A stretch of 32,701 nt of DNA from Bacteroidales bacterium (GCA_003446015.1 DMBU01000195.1:1-32701); one strand, 5' to 3'. Counted from the stretch's first letter, positions 7,692 through 16,534 are shown. The notes: a model not told the origin generated them from the sequence alone. A program made the numbers and translations.

Positions 7692-8876
7692 ACTATTCAT
7701 GTATTTAATTGAAACGTAAGCCATGGTTCCTATTCCGGTTTTTAAGGATTTTTCATCAATATTAAAATTAGAAGAATGCAAAGCATTTGATGTTTCATTA
7801 CTGTTTGAAGTTCCCAGTCTGTAAAATGTAGCGGGTATCTTCTGAGAATAATAAGCAAAATCTTCCGCTGTCATTCTTAAATCCAGATCAATTACATTTT
7901 CTTTTCCAAGATATTCTTGTGCATATTGAATGGCTTTTTCTGTTGCAAAATCATCATTAATTAAAACCGGATAACCCTTTTTTATATTTACATCAACACT
8001 GGCACCTTGTTTTTCAGCAATTGTCCTTGAGATCTCAGTTATTTTCTGATGAGCTTTCTCTCGCCATTCTTCGTTCATGGTTCTGAACGTTCCTTCCATG
8101 TATACTTCGTTAGGAATTATATTCGTTGCGCCATTGGCTATTACTTTACCAATAGTAAGTACGGCAGGAATATTTTCAGGTGCGAATTTTTTAGGTATTT
8201 CTTGTAAAGCAATAATTAGTTGAGAAGCTATTAATACCGTATTTGTAATTTTTTCGGGCATTGCGCCATGTCCACCTTTACCTTTAATTGTAAAGTAAAG
8301 CTCATCTGCTGAGGCCATATAAATCCCTTTTTTGAATCCTACTTTTCCAGTAGTTAATTCAGGATAAACATGTTGACCTAAAATAAATTCGGGAGCAGGA
8401 TTTTCTAATATGCCTTCTTCAATCATTTGTTTTGCTCCGCCCGGAAGCTTTTCTTCGGCCGGCTGAAAAATGAATTTAATGCTACCTTCAAATTGATCTT
8501 TTAAATCTTTTAAAATAAGTATAGTTCCAAGTAATGATGCTGTATGTGCATCATGTCCGCATGCATGCATAACACCATTGTTTCTTGATTTATATGGAAT
8601 GTCATTTTCCTCGTAAACTGGCAAAGCATCCATATCGGCTCTTAATGCAATAACTCGTTTAGTTGGATTTTTCCCTTCCAAAATACATTCAATACCTGTG
8701 TTTGCAATTCCGGTTCTATAGTTAAGATCCCACGAATATAAAAGTGATGTTATGTATTTTGATGTATTATGCTCTTGAAACGACAACTCAGGATTTTGAT
8801 GTAAATACCTCCTTATATCTACAACCTGATCGTAGTATTTTTCTACTAATTCATTAATTCTGTTTTTTAAATCCAT
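7689..8876 (-). CDS. M20-family amidohydrolase (N-acyl amino acid/hippurate hydrolase type)
   Basis: This 395-residue metal-dependent hydrolase belongs to the M20D group, which cleaves N-acyl or N-benzoyl amino acids or related amides. From the ATG at 8876, metal-site motifs are RADMDALPVYE (about 79-89), MHACGHDAHTAS (103-114, with the Cys and His ligands), FQPAEE (137-142) and LGQHVYP (about 166-172); a late His lies in NALHSSNFN. No signal peptide is seen, so it is cytoplasmic. It could start at GTG 8879 (GTGA overlap) or ATG 8876 (TGATG overlap with the TSUP stop); ATG is preferred. It is the last gene of the minus operon, and the true substrate is unknown. Confidence 0.92.
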   Translation of the reverse strand: MDLKNRINELVEKYYDQVVDIRRYLHQNPELSFQEHNTSKYITSLLYSWDLNYRTGIANTGIECILEGKNPTKRVIALRADMDALPVYEENDIPYKSRNNGVMHACGHDAHTASLLGTILILKDLKDQFEGSIKFIFQPAEEKLPGGAKQMIEEGILENPAPEFILGQHVYPELTTGKVGFKKGIYMASADELYFTIKGKGGHGAMPEKITNTVLIASQLIIALQEIPKKFAPENIPAVLTIGKVIANGATNIIPNEVYMEGTFRTMNEEWREKAHQKITEISRTIAEKQGASVDVNIKKGYPVLINDDFATEKAIQYAQEYLGKENVIDLDLRMTAEDFAYYSQKIPATFYRLGTSNSNETSNALHSSNFNIDEKSLKTGIGTMAYVSIKYMNS

Positions 8877-9244
8877 CACTTATTAAATATTATTTTGAGT
8901 GATACAAGCAATAAAAAAAATCCAAAAACCTTTTTAAGAATTTTATCAGGTAAATGTACTGAAATTTCCGAACCCAGATAACTGCCTAATAAGAAGGCTA
9001 CAATCAAAATGGCAGCAAATTTAAAATTAACATATCCATGCTTTGTATAGTTAATTACTGCAAGTATTCCTACAGGGAAAAGAAGTACAGCAAGACTTGT
9101 ACCCTGAGCTTCGTGTTGCGTAAAACCTAAAAGAAATACCAATGCAGGTACAATAATTATCCCACCCCCTAAACCTAGCGATCCTCCTACAATACCAGCA
9201 AAAAATCCGATCACTATAAGTAAGATAATTTCGTTTATGCTCAT
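8876..9244 (-). CDS. Half-length TSUP (TauE/SafE) family membrane protein
   Basis: This 122-residue protein has about four membrane segments. The opening GFFAGIVGGSLGLGGGIIIVPALVF is the first-repeat signature of the TauE/SafE (TSUP) family, whose members export or import sulfur compounds and organic anions. Full-length members have two such repeats in about 250 residues, so this is a single repeat and would need to dimerise if functional. Both ends look natural: a start 10 bases past the upstream stop and a stop overlapping the next start. It is therefore probably not a truncation. Its substrate is unknown. Confidence 0.85.
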   Translation of the reverse strand: MSINEIILLIVIGFFAGIVGGSLGLGGGIIIVPALVFLLGFTQHEAQGTSLAVLLFPVGILAVINYTKHGYVNFKFAAILIVAFLLGSYLGSEISVHLPDKILKKVFGFFLLLVSLKIIFNK

Positions 9245-9254
9245 AATAGTTGTT

Positions 9255-12200
9255 TTAAAAATCTAAACTTAATGAAAAATAGAAAATTCGCTGTGTTATT
9301 TGCTGATTTTCAATTCCCCATGCCCAGTCAAAGCGTGCAAAATATCCAAATAACATTGCTCTTACACCAAATCCATACCCGGCAACAATTGGATCCCGTT
9401 CTGTATCTAACGTGATTATTATCGGGCCGCGTTCAATAACATCTTTACCATAAGCATTTTCATCGGAATATGGGGTCCATCCACTCCAGGCTGTTCCTAT
9501 ATCAAAGAAACCAACAAGCTGTAAGTTAGACCAAAATGATGAATTAAGCGGATAATTTGAAAAATATTTAACTACAGGTAAACGAAGTTCGGTATTTATC
9601 AATGCAAAGCTGTTTCCGTTTCGAATATTTTGAGGGAAACCCCGAAGATTAGTTGCAACAGCCTGATAAGCATAATCTTCATTTTCGTTAATTGGTATTT
9701 CATTTAAAGGAATGAAAGTCGGAGTATTTTGTGAAAAATTAGTCCAATTGTCGACTCCCCCGAGGTAATATATTAGCTTGTTATTTCCAAAAGAAGTGCT
9801 TGCAGCAAAGCGGGAGGCAAAAATCAAATCGCGATGAATTTTTTGGTAATGCCTGAAATCAGCTCCTAAAACAAATAAATCAGTTTTTGATTTATTAACC
9901 TGATTGTAATATTCTCCAAATATTTTATATCGGGTACCATGATATAAATTAATGCCTTTACTAATGGTATTATCAAAAATGTAATCGAATTTTATTCCTG
10001 CCCATACCTTATGAATATCGGGTGCTTGTAAGCTGTTTCTGTCAATTGACAAATAGGTTTGCCTGTCGTGCCTTAAAATTAGAGTACCTTTTAATGCAGT
10101 AATCTGACTAAATGGGATAGTTCTGAGGTACATTAATTTATTAGTTAAGGTTCTTGAAATGAAATTCTCAGTTACATTCTCAAAACTTTGACGGTGATAG
10201 ATGTATTGTTCGTCAATTTTTCTTTTTAAATTTTCTAAACTAACTAAATACTCGTTACTATTAAAATCAGCAGAAAATCTGACACCTGCAATAATCTTAT
10301 AATCTTCTAACAAATCATAAGCTCCAATTTTAAATAAAGCATTAAAACCGGGATTAAAATAAACTGCTCCTCCTGTAAATGCCTGATAAGTGGAGTTCAG
10401 GAAGCTGAAATCAACTTGGCTAACAACATGATCGGTAAAAAAAGTACGTTGATAAATCTGAATTTTAGGAATAGACTTTAATGTTTTTGAAGAATCTGGT
10501 TTTATATGATCAAATTTGTAACTAAAGTATGGCTTTTCAATTTCGAAAACATAATGATTTACATCAACATAGTTATCTTCTTTTGAGAATATTTTTATTG
10601 AATCATTTCGATAATTTAAGTTTTCACCAACCGTATTTATACTGTCATTTTTAAGGAACTCAGCATTTAGCAATTTGCGATAGTTGGTTTCTTTTAATTC
10701 TAAATCCTTATCAAAATAATCCTTATTTAATAACCCTTTATTTATTGAGTATATACCATTATTAAAATTAATATACGAATAATCAATCTTATTCCTGCTT
10801 AAATGATGCTCATTAATATTTCTCGAAAAATTGCTTAATGGTTTTTCATTTAAATAATACCTGTAGTGTATGCTTGTATCAATAAAACTAATTGTACTAT
10901 CGTATTTTCCATAATACAAATTGTTGATACCGTTCTTATCATTTAAATAATAATATTCTTGATTGGTTTTTTCAAAAGGGTATATCTCATTCTGGTGCAG
11001 ACTACTTGTTAACCTTGATAACAAAGGGTTTTTATTTTGATAATCATATATAAATAAATCAAATTGATGATCGAAATTCATGATTTGTGAATGCAAAGTA
11101 TCTGAAATCCTGTTAGATGCAAAAATGATTTTAGATGAATTTTCAATAAATCTTGGATTAAAATCATCAGCCAGATCGTTGCTTATTTGATCGCTTGTTG
11201 ATGAGGCAATATCGAAAACATAAATGTCTGTTTTACTATCTTTTACTGCCGAAAAAACCATTTTTGATCCATCACCTGAGTACGAAAAAGAAAGAATCTT
11301 ATCAAAATACAACAGATTACGCTCAGTTATTTCATCTTTTTCAAGTATATATTGCAAGTATTTCAGGCCTCCTTCTTTTTCAAGTATTATAGTTAGAAAC
11401 TTTCCTGAAGGATGCCAATCTATTACCGGATAGGTAAAATCATTTCTCTGTTTAATTTTATGGCCATCCTTAAATATCTTTTCCGATTTATCTTCTGTGC
11501 AATTGTAAATCCATACCTTAACTTGCCCCAGCTCGTTGCTAACATAAGCAATTTGATCACCATTTGGACTTACTTTTACCTGGCTATAATACACAGATGG
11601 TTTGTTCTTATGTATAATTCCTTGATCAGGAATAGAATCGTATGTATATGTTGATTCATCACTGAAATAATCTGTATAATATTCTAGCCATTGCGTGGTA
11701 ATATCCTTAAAAGGCAAACCAAGAACATTTAATATAGCACTATTAGCGCCTTTATTAATTCTTGTTAAATAAATGATATCCGTAATTACCGTGCTTCCGT
11801 AATAATCATTTACATATTTCCAAAACGAATGTCCTGCATAAATGGCCTCATCGCCAGTAAGACGGTTAAATTTTTCGTATCTATTATTTTCTATTCCATC
11901 TTTAACCCTGTTTTCAATATCTGAATTCCATTCTTCTGAAAGATAAGAGCTTAGTCCTTTTAAATACCATTCTGGCAGATTGATCATGGTTGAGTTCGCA
12001 AAGTTTTCGGTTAACCTGTTACCATAAAGCATTTCCATAAGCATAACTTCTGCTATTGCCGATCGCATTTGAACTATATAATCCTGATGATTACCCTGAA
12101 AGTATAAACTAACTTTATTGTTTCTGATTTTAGTTATTCCTCCAGTGTTATATTCTTCTTTCCCGGAAACTAATCCAATATTACTTTGTCTGAAATCAGA

Positions 12201-12494
12201 AAACTTATTATAAACCAAAAAAGTTAAGCGTTTATTTAGGGTGTGATTTAGTTTTTCTTCAAGAATTAAAATTCCTTGTTTTGCATGTTCCCCGGTATAT
12301 TTAGCGATTGCTTCACCATTCTGATTAAAATAAGTATCAAATTTATCATACCTGTAATACGACCAGTAAAACTCATTGTATTGCACCCTGTTTTTTCCAA
12401 AATCCATTTGGTGACCATTATAAAACTGACCAAAGGTATCCTCAGAAAAAAGGCTGCAAAAAACGAATGCTACTATAAGGTAATATTTAATCAA
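9255..12494 (-). CDS. PD40 beta-propeller plus outer-membrane barrel protein with degenerate peptidase-like N-domain
   Basis: This 1079-residue exported protein starts at TTG (no in-frame ATG nearby) directly into a signal peptide ending near Q23. Residues about 50-275 resemble a peptidase-MA/gluzincin domain (LPEWYLKGLSSYLSEEW at 173-189), but the HExxH position reads IAEVMLM, so zinc ligands are missing. Residues about 300-560 contain WD40-like (PD40/TolB) blades such as VSPNGDQIAYVS and YSGDGSKMVFSA. From about 690 to the C-terminal Phe (FYFSLSLDF) the sequence looks like a D15/BamA-like outer-membrane barrel with many aromatic beta-strands. It begins the minus operon with the TSUP and amidohydrolase genes. 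Likely a surface or periplasmic scaffold; function unknown. Confidence 0.8.
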   Translation of the reverse strand: MIKYYLIVAFVFCSLFSEDTFGQFYNGHQMDFGKNRVQYNEFYWSYYRYDKFDTYFNQNGEAIAKYTGEHAKQGILILEEKLNHTLNKRLTFLVYNKFSDFRQSNIGLVSGKEEYNTGGITKIRNNKVSLYFQGNHQDYIVQMRSAIAEVMLMEMLYGNRLTENFANSTMINLPEWYLKGLSSYLSEEWNSDIENRVKDGIENNRYEKFNRLTGDEAIYAGHSFWKYVNDYYGSTVITDIIYLTRINKGANSAILNVLGLPFKDITTQWLEYYTDYFSDESTYTYDSIPDQGIIHKNKPSVYYSQVKVSPNGDQIAYVSNELGQVKVWIYNCTEDKSEKIFKDGHKIKQRNDFTYPVIDWHPSGKFLTIILEKEGGLKYLQYILEKDEITERNLLYFDKILSFSYSGDGSKMVFSAVKDSKTDIYVFDIASSTSDQISNDLADDFNPRFIENSSKIIFASNRISDTLHSQIMNFDHQFDLFIYDYQNKNPLLSRLTSSLHQNEIYPFEKTNQEYYYLNDKNGINNLYYGKYDSTISFIDTSIHYRYYLNEKPLSNFSRNINEHHLSRNKIDYSYINFNNGIYSINKGLLNKDYFDKDLELKETNYRKLLNAEFLKNDSINTVGENLNYRNDSIKIFSKEDNYVDVNHYVFEIEKPYFSYKFDHIKPDSSKTLKSIPKIQIYQRTFFTDHVVSQVDFSFLNSTYQAFTGGAVYFNPGFNALFKIGAYDLLEDYKIIAGVRFSADFNSNEYLVSLENLKRKIDEQYIYHRQSFENVTENFISRTLTNKLMYLRTIPFSQITALKGTLILRHDRQTYLSIDRNSLQAPDIHKVWAGIKFDYIFDNTISKGINLYHGTRYKIFGEYYNQVNKSKTDLFVLGADFRHYQKIHRDLIFASRFAASTSFGNNKLIYYLGGVDNWTNFSQNTPTFIPLNEIPINENEDYAYQAVATNLRGFPQNIRNGNSFALINTELRLPVVKYFSNYPLNSSFWSNLQLVGFFDIGTAWSGWTPYSDENAYGKDVIERGPIIITLDTERDPIVAGYGFGVRAMLFGYFARFDWAWGIENQQITQRIFYFSLSLDF

Positions 12495-12570
12495 ATCAGG
12501 AATATGAAATTTGGTGTTAAAAATAAAGTATATTTTTGGTTGAATTTAATATAATAATATCAAAAGTTAA

Positions 12571-12591
12571 AGTTTGTTAACGATTAACACA
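12571..12591. promoter_or_regulatory. Imperfect palindrome in a divergent promoter region
   Basis: The segment contains TTTGTTAA, a short centre and TTAACACAAA, which form an imperfect inverted repeat between the divergently transcribed propeller/barrel and DUF1573 genes. It could serve either gene. The GTTAAC core recurs in the gaps near 20930 and 27880, but the composition is AT-rich. Confidence 0.25.
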
Positions 12592-12607
12592 AATTATTAA
12601 GTTTTGC

Positions 12608-12615
12608 TATTTTTG
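12608..12615 (+). promoter_or_regulatory. Candidate -7 promoter element for the DUF1573 gene
   Basis: TATTTTTG is an exact TAnnTTTG match about 43 bases before the ATG at 12658. A properly spaced -33 TTTG is not evident. Confidence 0.45.
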
Positions 12616-12657
12616 TTTTGAGTTGAAAATGGGAAAGTAATAATAAAATTATATGTT

Positions 12658-13776
12658 ATGAAAAAATTATTTTTAAGTATTATTTCGGTTTTTGTTCTGT
12701 TTAGTTTTACAAATGCACAACAAAAAGGAGCTAATATTTCTTTTGAAAAAGAAGTGCATGATTTTGGAAAAATTAAGGAGGATGATGGTAAAGTGGAGTA
12801 TAAATTTATGTTTACAAATACCGGTGACGCTCCTTTAATAATAAATAACGTTAAAGCTTCGTGTGGTTGTACTTCTCCAACATGGACCGAAAAACCAATC
12901 ATGCCCGGGCAAAAAGGTTTTGTAAGCGCTGTTTATGATCCACGAAATCGTCCGGGAAATTTTAATAAAAGCATTTTTGTTGAAACAAATACGACAAAAG
13001 GAAAAGATATTTTAAGAATAACCGGCGAAGTGCAAGCCAGAGAAAAAACAATTGAAGATTATTATCCTAAAACACTGGGCGATCTTAGACTTGAAACAAA
13101 TCATTTTGCTTTTATAAAGGTATATAGTAATCAAATAAAAAAAGATACACTTAAAATATACAATTCATCTAATTCAGAAATGAAAGTTACATTTAGCAAT
13201 TTGCCTGATTATCTTAAATTCGATGTAGTACCGTCAGTATTGAAACCGGGAGCAAAAGGGTATATTCTTGGTACATATGATGGTTCAAAAGTAAATGATT
13301 GGGGCTTTGTTTCATCAAGAGTTAATGTGATAATTAATGGAGAATCAGGAAATAATGATTACATAACGATTAGCGGGAAAATTGAAGAAGATTTCTCGAA
13401 AATGACAGATAAAGAAATAGCTAATGCACCTAAGATAGTATTTGAAGATGAGAGCTTCTATTTTGGAACGACAAAATCGAATGATAAAATTGAGCATGAT
13501 TTTAAATTTACAAATAAAGGAAAGAGTGATTTAGTAATTCGAAAAATAAGATCTACTTGTGGATGTACAACAGTTGCTCCGGCAAAAACAGTTATTAAAC
13601 CAGGAGAATCCAGTTCATTCAAAGCAATTTTTGATCCGGGAAGTAGAACCGGAGTTCAAACAAAAACAGTTTATGTTATTAGTAACGACCCCAAAAATCC
13701 CGAAATTAGATTGTCAATTAAAGGTGAAATTTTAAATGAGAATGCTCAAAATAAAGATGCAAATAAAAACAAGTAA
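12658..13776 (+). CDS. Secreted DUF1573 protein with three Ig-like modules
   Basis: This 372-residue protein has a signal peptide ending near TNA-Q. It holds three immunoglobulin/ASH-like modules: about 27-125, 140-243 and 258-357. Modules one and three carry the DUF1573 hallmark Cys-Gly-Cys (ASCGCTSP with C69 and C71; STCGCTTV with C301 and C303), followed by proline and glycine-rich strands (KPGESSSFKAIFDPG). The middle module keeps the fold pattern but lacks the cysteines. DUF1573 proteins are very common in Bacteroidota envelopes and their function is unknown; an adhesive or structural role is often suspected. It has its own promoter and is followed by a terminator, so it appears monocistronic. 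Confidence 0.88.
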   Translation: MKKLFLSIISVFVLFSFTNAQQKGANISFEKEVHDFGKIKEDDGKVEYKFMFTNTGDAPLIINNVKASCGCTSPTWTEKPIMPGQKGFVSAVYDPRNRPGNFNKSIFVETNTTKGKDILRITGEVQAREKTIEDYYPKTLGDLRLETNHFAFIKVYSNQIKKDTLKIYNSSNSEMKVTFSNLPDYLKFDVVPSVLKPGAKGYILGTYDGSKVNDWGFVSSRVNVIINGESGNNDYITISGKIEEDFSKMTDKEIANAPKIVFEDESFYFGTTKSNDKIEHDFKFTNKGKSDLVIRKIRSTCGCTTVAPAKTVIKPGESSSFKAIFDPGSRTGVQTKTVYVISNDPKNPEIRLSIKGEILNENAQNKDANKNK

Positions 13777-13820
13777 GAATTAGAAGAATAAGAGGATATT
13801 TTAAATACATTTTATTGGAT

Positions 13821-13850
13821 AGGAGAATTATAAAAGTTCTCCTGTTTTTT
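13821..13850 (+). terminator. Intrinsic terminator after the DUF1573 gene
   Basis: AGGAGAA (13821-13827) pairs with TTCTCCT (13836-13842) across an eight-base loop, then G and a T-run follow. It lies about 45 bases after the stop. Confidence 0.85.
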
Positions 13851-13856
13851 TATTTC

Positions 13857-13864
13857 TATCTTTG
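13857..13864 (+). promoter_or_regulatory. Candidate -7 promoter element for meaB
   Basis: TATCTTTG is an exact TAnnTTTG match immediately downstream of the DUF1573 terminator. It predicts a leader of about 25 bases to the ATG at 13896. Confidence 0.5.
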
Positions 13865-13895
13865 GAAATTATAATTTCGTATAAAAGATTAGAAT

Positions 13896-15005
13896 ATGTC
13901 GGAAAAAGAAAATTCTCCAAAAAAGAAAGAACATAAATCGGCACTAAATGTACAAAAAGGTGTTGATCAACCGGAATCAATCAATCCGGAGGTTATACGG
14001 AAGTTCCGATTAAAGAAAAAAATACAGCATTCGCTAGATGAATATGTTGCTGGAATTTTAGAAGGTAATAGAACAATGTTAAGTCAGGTGATTACCCTGG
14101 TTGAAAGTTCTTTGCCTGAACATAATACTTTTGCTACCGAAATCGTTGAAAAATGCCTCCCTTATGCTCGAAAATCAATAAGAATTGGAATAACTGGTGT
14201 TCCTGGAGTTGGAAAAAGCACTTTTATTGAAGCTCTTGGCAAATATTTGTCAAATCAGGGACGGAAAATTGCAGTATTAGCTGTTGATCCGAGTAGCGAA
14301 ATATCAAAAGGAAGTATTTTAGGTGATAAAACCAGAATGGAAGATTTAGCTAATGATCCCAATGCTTTTATCAGACCATCTCCATCAGCGGGTTCTCTCG
14401 GAGGTGTTGCAAAGAAAACCCGTCATACGATTATTCTTTGTGAAGCTGCGGGATTTGATACTATTTTCATAGAAACTGTTGGAGTTGGACAATCAGAAAC
14501 TGCTGTTCATTCAATGGTCGATTTCTTTTTACTTTTAATGCTTGCAGGAGCAGGAGATGAGCTTCAGGGAATTAAACGTGGAATTATGGAAATGGCAGAT
14601 GCTATTGCTATAACAAAAGCTGATGGGGATAATGTTAATAAAGCTGAACTGGCAAAAATAGAATATCAAAATGCTTTGCATTTATTTCCTCCGGCAGATT
14701 GTGGATGGACGCCTAGGGTACTTACTTGTTCGTCAACAAGTTATGCAGGAATTGATCATGTGTGGAATACAATTATTGAATATATTGATCTCATTAAAGA
14801 ATCAGGCTTTTTTGAAAATCAAAGAATGAATCAGGCAAAATACTGGATGTACGAATCCATTAACGAAGCTCTTCATGATCATTTTTTTAATCAGGAAGGA
14901 ATTAAAGAGAAACTAAAAATGTTTGAAGAAAAAGTGGTGAACAGGAAAATGAACTCATTTTTAGCTTCACGAATTTTAATTGAGGACTACTTTAAAAAGT
15001 TTTAA
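13896..15005 (+). CDS. meaB: Methylmalonyl-CoA mutase-associated GTPase MeaB
   Basis: This 369-residue G3E-family P-loop GTPase protects and gates cobalamin loading of methylmalonyl-CoA mutase (older annotations call it ArgK/LAO transport kinase). Visible motifs: Walker A GVPGVGKS (101-108), AVDPSSEISKGSILGDKTRM (129-148) with the base-sensing and switch residues, ETVGVGQSE (193-201), and the guanine-specificity motif TKAD (240-243). It is complete. The N-terminal about 40 residues are lysine-rich and longer than in many homologues. No mutase subunits are in the window, so its partner must be encoded elsewhere if present. It is a stand-alone transcription unit by promoter and terminator evidence. 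Confidence 0.94.
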   Translation: MSEKENSPKKKEHKSALNVQKGVDQPESINPEVIRKFRLKKKIQHSLDEYVAGILEGNRTMLSQVITLVESSLPEHNTFATEIVEKCLPYARKSIRIGITGVPGVGKSTFIEALGKYLSNQGRKIAVLAVDPSSEISKGSILGDKTRMEDLANDPNAFIRPSPSAGSLGGVAKKTRHTIILCEAAGFDTIFIETVGVGQSETAVHSMVDFFLLLMLAGAGDELQGIKRGIMEMADAIAITKADGDNVNKAELAKIEYQNALHLFPPADCGWTPRVLTCSSTSYAGIDHVWNTIIEYIDLIKESGFFENQRMNQAKYWMYESINEALHDHFFNQEGIKEKLKMFEEKVVNRKMNSFLASRILIEDYFKKF

Positions 15006-15026
15006 TTGTTATTATTTAGATATCTT

Positions 15027-15051
15027 AAGTTCTAATAATGTAGAATTTTTT
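15027..15051 (+). terminator. Weak intrinsic terminator candidate after meaB
   Basis: TTCTA (15030-15034) and TAGAA (15041-15045) form a short stem, extended by a G-U and two A-T pairs, followed by a run of six T. The stem is AT-rich, so efficiency is doubtful. Confidence 0.4.
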
Positions 15052-15089
15052 GTATGTTTATCGCTTATTTAAAAATTAAAAATATACTT

Positions 15090-16184
15090 ATGAAAAAACT
15101 TATTTATAGCATTATTGCTGTTGCTGTAATGTTTTCGTGCACAAAACAACCAGAATATAAAATTGAAGGAAATATTAAGGGTCTGAATTCAGGATCTGCT
15201 GTATTAAGCAAGGTTGTTGATGATGAGCTTGTAACTGTCGATTCGGTATCCATTGCAAATGGAGCTTTTGCATTTAAAGGAACCGTTGATCAGCCTGAAT
15301 TTTTTGTAATTACTTTTGCTGATACCTTAGATGGAATTCAATTATTTCTCGAAAATTTGAATATTACAATTACAGCAGATGCTGATAGTATTAGCGGAGC
15401 TAATATAGTTGGATCTGAACTTACAACACGGTTCAATACTTTTAATAAAGATTTATTGGCTTATAATTTGCAATTCAGAGCACTTTATAATGAATATATT
15501 CAAGCAAATATGACCGGCGATGCCGCTAGAGTTAAAGAAATTGAAGATGAATATACAAGTGTTGAGGATCAGCAAAATGCATACCTTGAAAAATTTGTTA
15601 AAGAAGATTCAACGGTTTTGGCTCCATATATTGCATTAAGATATATGTCATATCGTTTAGAAGTTGAAGAGCTTGAAGCAATAACTAAAAATTTCGCACC
15701 GGAATTAGCTCAATCGCAATATGTGATTACTTTGAACGAGCGACTTGATGTTATGAAACGAGTTGCTGTTGGTCAGCCTTATGTTGATTTTACTTTAAAC
15801 GATACTACTGGAAATCCATTACCTCTTTCTTCAATGATTGGTGAAAAATATATTTTACTTGATTTCTGGGCAGCATGGTGCAGCCCTTGTCGTCAGGAAA
15901 ATCCAAATTTAGTAGCTAATTATGCTATTTATAAAGATAAGGGATTCGAAATCTTTGGAGTATCATTTGATAAAACTAAAGAAGCATGGGTACAGGCAAT
16001 TAACGAAGATGGAATAACCTGGCCGCAAGTTTCTGATTTGAAATATTGGGATTCTGCAGCAGGTAAATTGTATGGTGTACGTTCAATTCCTCATAATGTA
16101 TTGTTAGATAAGGATGGAATCATCATTGCTAAGAATCTTCGCGGAGAAGAGTTAGGTGCTAAATTAGCGGAACTATTAGATTAA
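15090..16184 (+). CDS. TlpA-like thiol:disulfide oxidoreductase lipoprotein with N-terminal DUF4369
   Basis: This 364-residue protein starts at the ATG at 15090, which opens a lipoprotein signal with the lipid-attached Cys at 17 (VMFSC). An in-frame ATG exists 12 codons upstream, but it would put charged residues before the signal. Residues about 22-115 match the DUF4369 domain common in Bacteroidota. A helical linker follows. Residues about 226-364 form a thioredoxin fold of the AhpC-TSA/TlpA type with active-site WCSPC (C264, C267) and cis-proline in SIPHNVLL (P334). It probably reduces or exchanges periplasmic disulfides. It stands alone between the meaB and importer units. Confidence 0.93.
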   Translation: MKKLIYSIIAVAVMFSCTKQPEYKIEGNIKGLNSGSAVLSKVVDDELVTVDSVSIANGAFAFKGTVDQPEFFVITFADTLDGIQLFLENLNITITADADSISGANIVGSELTTRFNTFNKDLLAYNLQFRALYNEYIQANMTGDAARVKEIEDEYTSVEDQQNAYLEKFVKEDSTVLAPYIALRYMSYRLEVEELEAITKNFAPELAQSQYVITLNERLDVMKRVAVGQPYVDFTLNDTTGNPLPLSSMIGEKYILLDFWAAWCSPCRQENPNLVANYAIYKDKGFEIFGVSFDKTKEAWVQAINEDGITWPQVSDLKYWDSAAGKLYGVRSIPHNVLLDKDGIIIAKNLRGEELGAKLAELLD

Positions 16185-16321
16185 TACCTAAAATTCGCAA
16201 GTCAGGGCTTAACTTGCTGGTAAATAGCATCTTAATAAATTGTTTAAGTTTCAAGTCAAACCCTGACTATGATTAAATGAATGTCTGCGGATTTAAGGTA
16301 ATATTAAAAACTATAAAAGTT
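16185..16321 (+). other. Non-coding tail with an imperfect inverted repeat
   Basis: The 418 bases between the TlpA-like stop and the binding-protein start carry no plausible gene. Near the left end, the 18 bases at 16199-16216 pair imperfectly (15 of 18) with 16252-16269, including AGTCAGGG with CCCTGACT. A competing local hairpin, GCAAGT with ACTTGC (16197-16202 and 16212-16217), uses part of the same sequence. It may be a 3'-UTR structure, a small RNA or a degraded repeat. Confidence 0.4.
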
Positions 16322-16356
16322 AGAGGGTGCATGATTATTCTTGCACTCTTTTTTTA
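16322..16356 (+). terminator. Intrinsic terminator after the TlpA-like gene
   Basis: AGGGTGCA (16324-16331) pairs with TGCACTCT (16342-16349), with one G-U pair and a ten-base loop, followed by a T-run to 16356. It closes transcription from the TlpA-like gene. Confidence 0.85.
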
Positions 16357-16369
16357 TGAATTAATTCTT

Positions 16370-16469
16370 ACAATTCATTACAATTTAAGTACAGTTCATT
16401 TCATTTAGTTTTTTTGCATGAATTTATCCTGATCATCATATCATGAAAATAAACCAAATTGTAAATTGT
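16370..16469. repeat. Cluster of ACAATT-type repeats upstream of the metal importer
   Basis: ACAATTCATT (16370), ACAATTTAAG (16380) and ACAGTTCATT (16391) lie in tandem, with the outer two 21 bases apart (two helical turns). Two head-to-tail copies of the inverse, AAATTGT, lie at 16456-16462 and 16463-16469. This could be an operator array for metal-responsive control, but AT-rich composition raises the chance of coincidence. Confidence 0.35.
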
Positions 16470-16534
16470 CTCATGCTAAATTTCACTTATATATTTTACA
16501 CAAAACATAGTTCTGAAAATTCTAATTATTTGCG

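Noticed and set aside
11195..11654. Three plus-strand frames inside the propeller/barrel gene
   Set aside because: They are antisense to a continuous 1079-codon gene with consistent domains.
12597..12902. 101-codon minus-strand frame at the 5' end of the DUF1573 gene
   Set aside because: It covers the signal peptide and CGC motif of the sense gene and has no plausible start context.
15054..15089. Upstream start for the TlpA-like protein
   Set aside because: The ATG at 15090 opens a standard lipoprotein signal; the extension would precede it and overlaps a promoter-like element.
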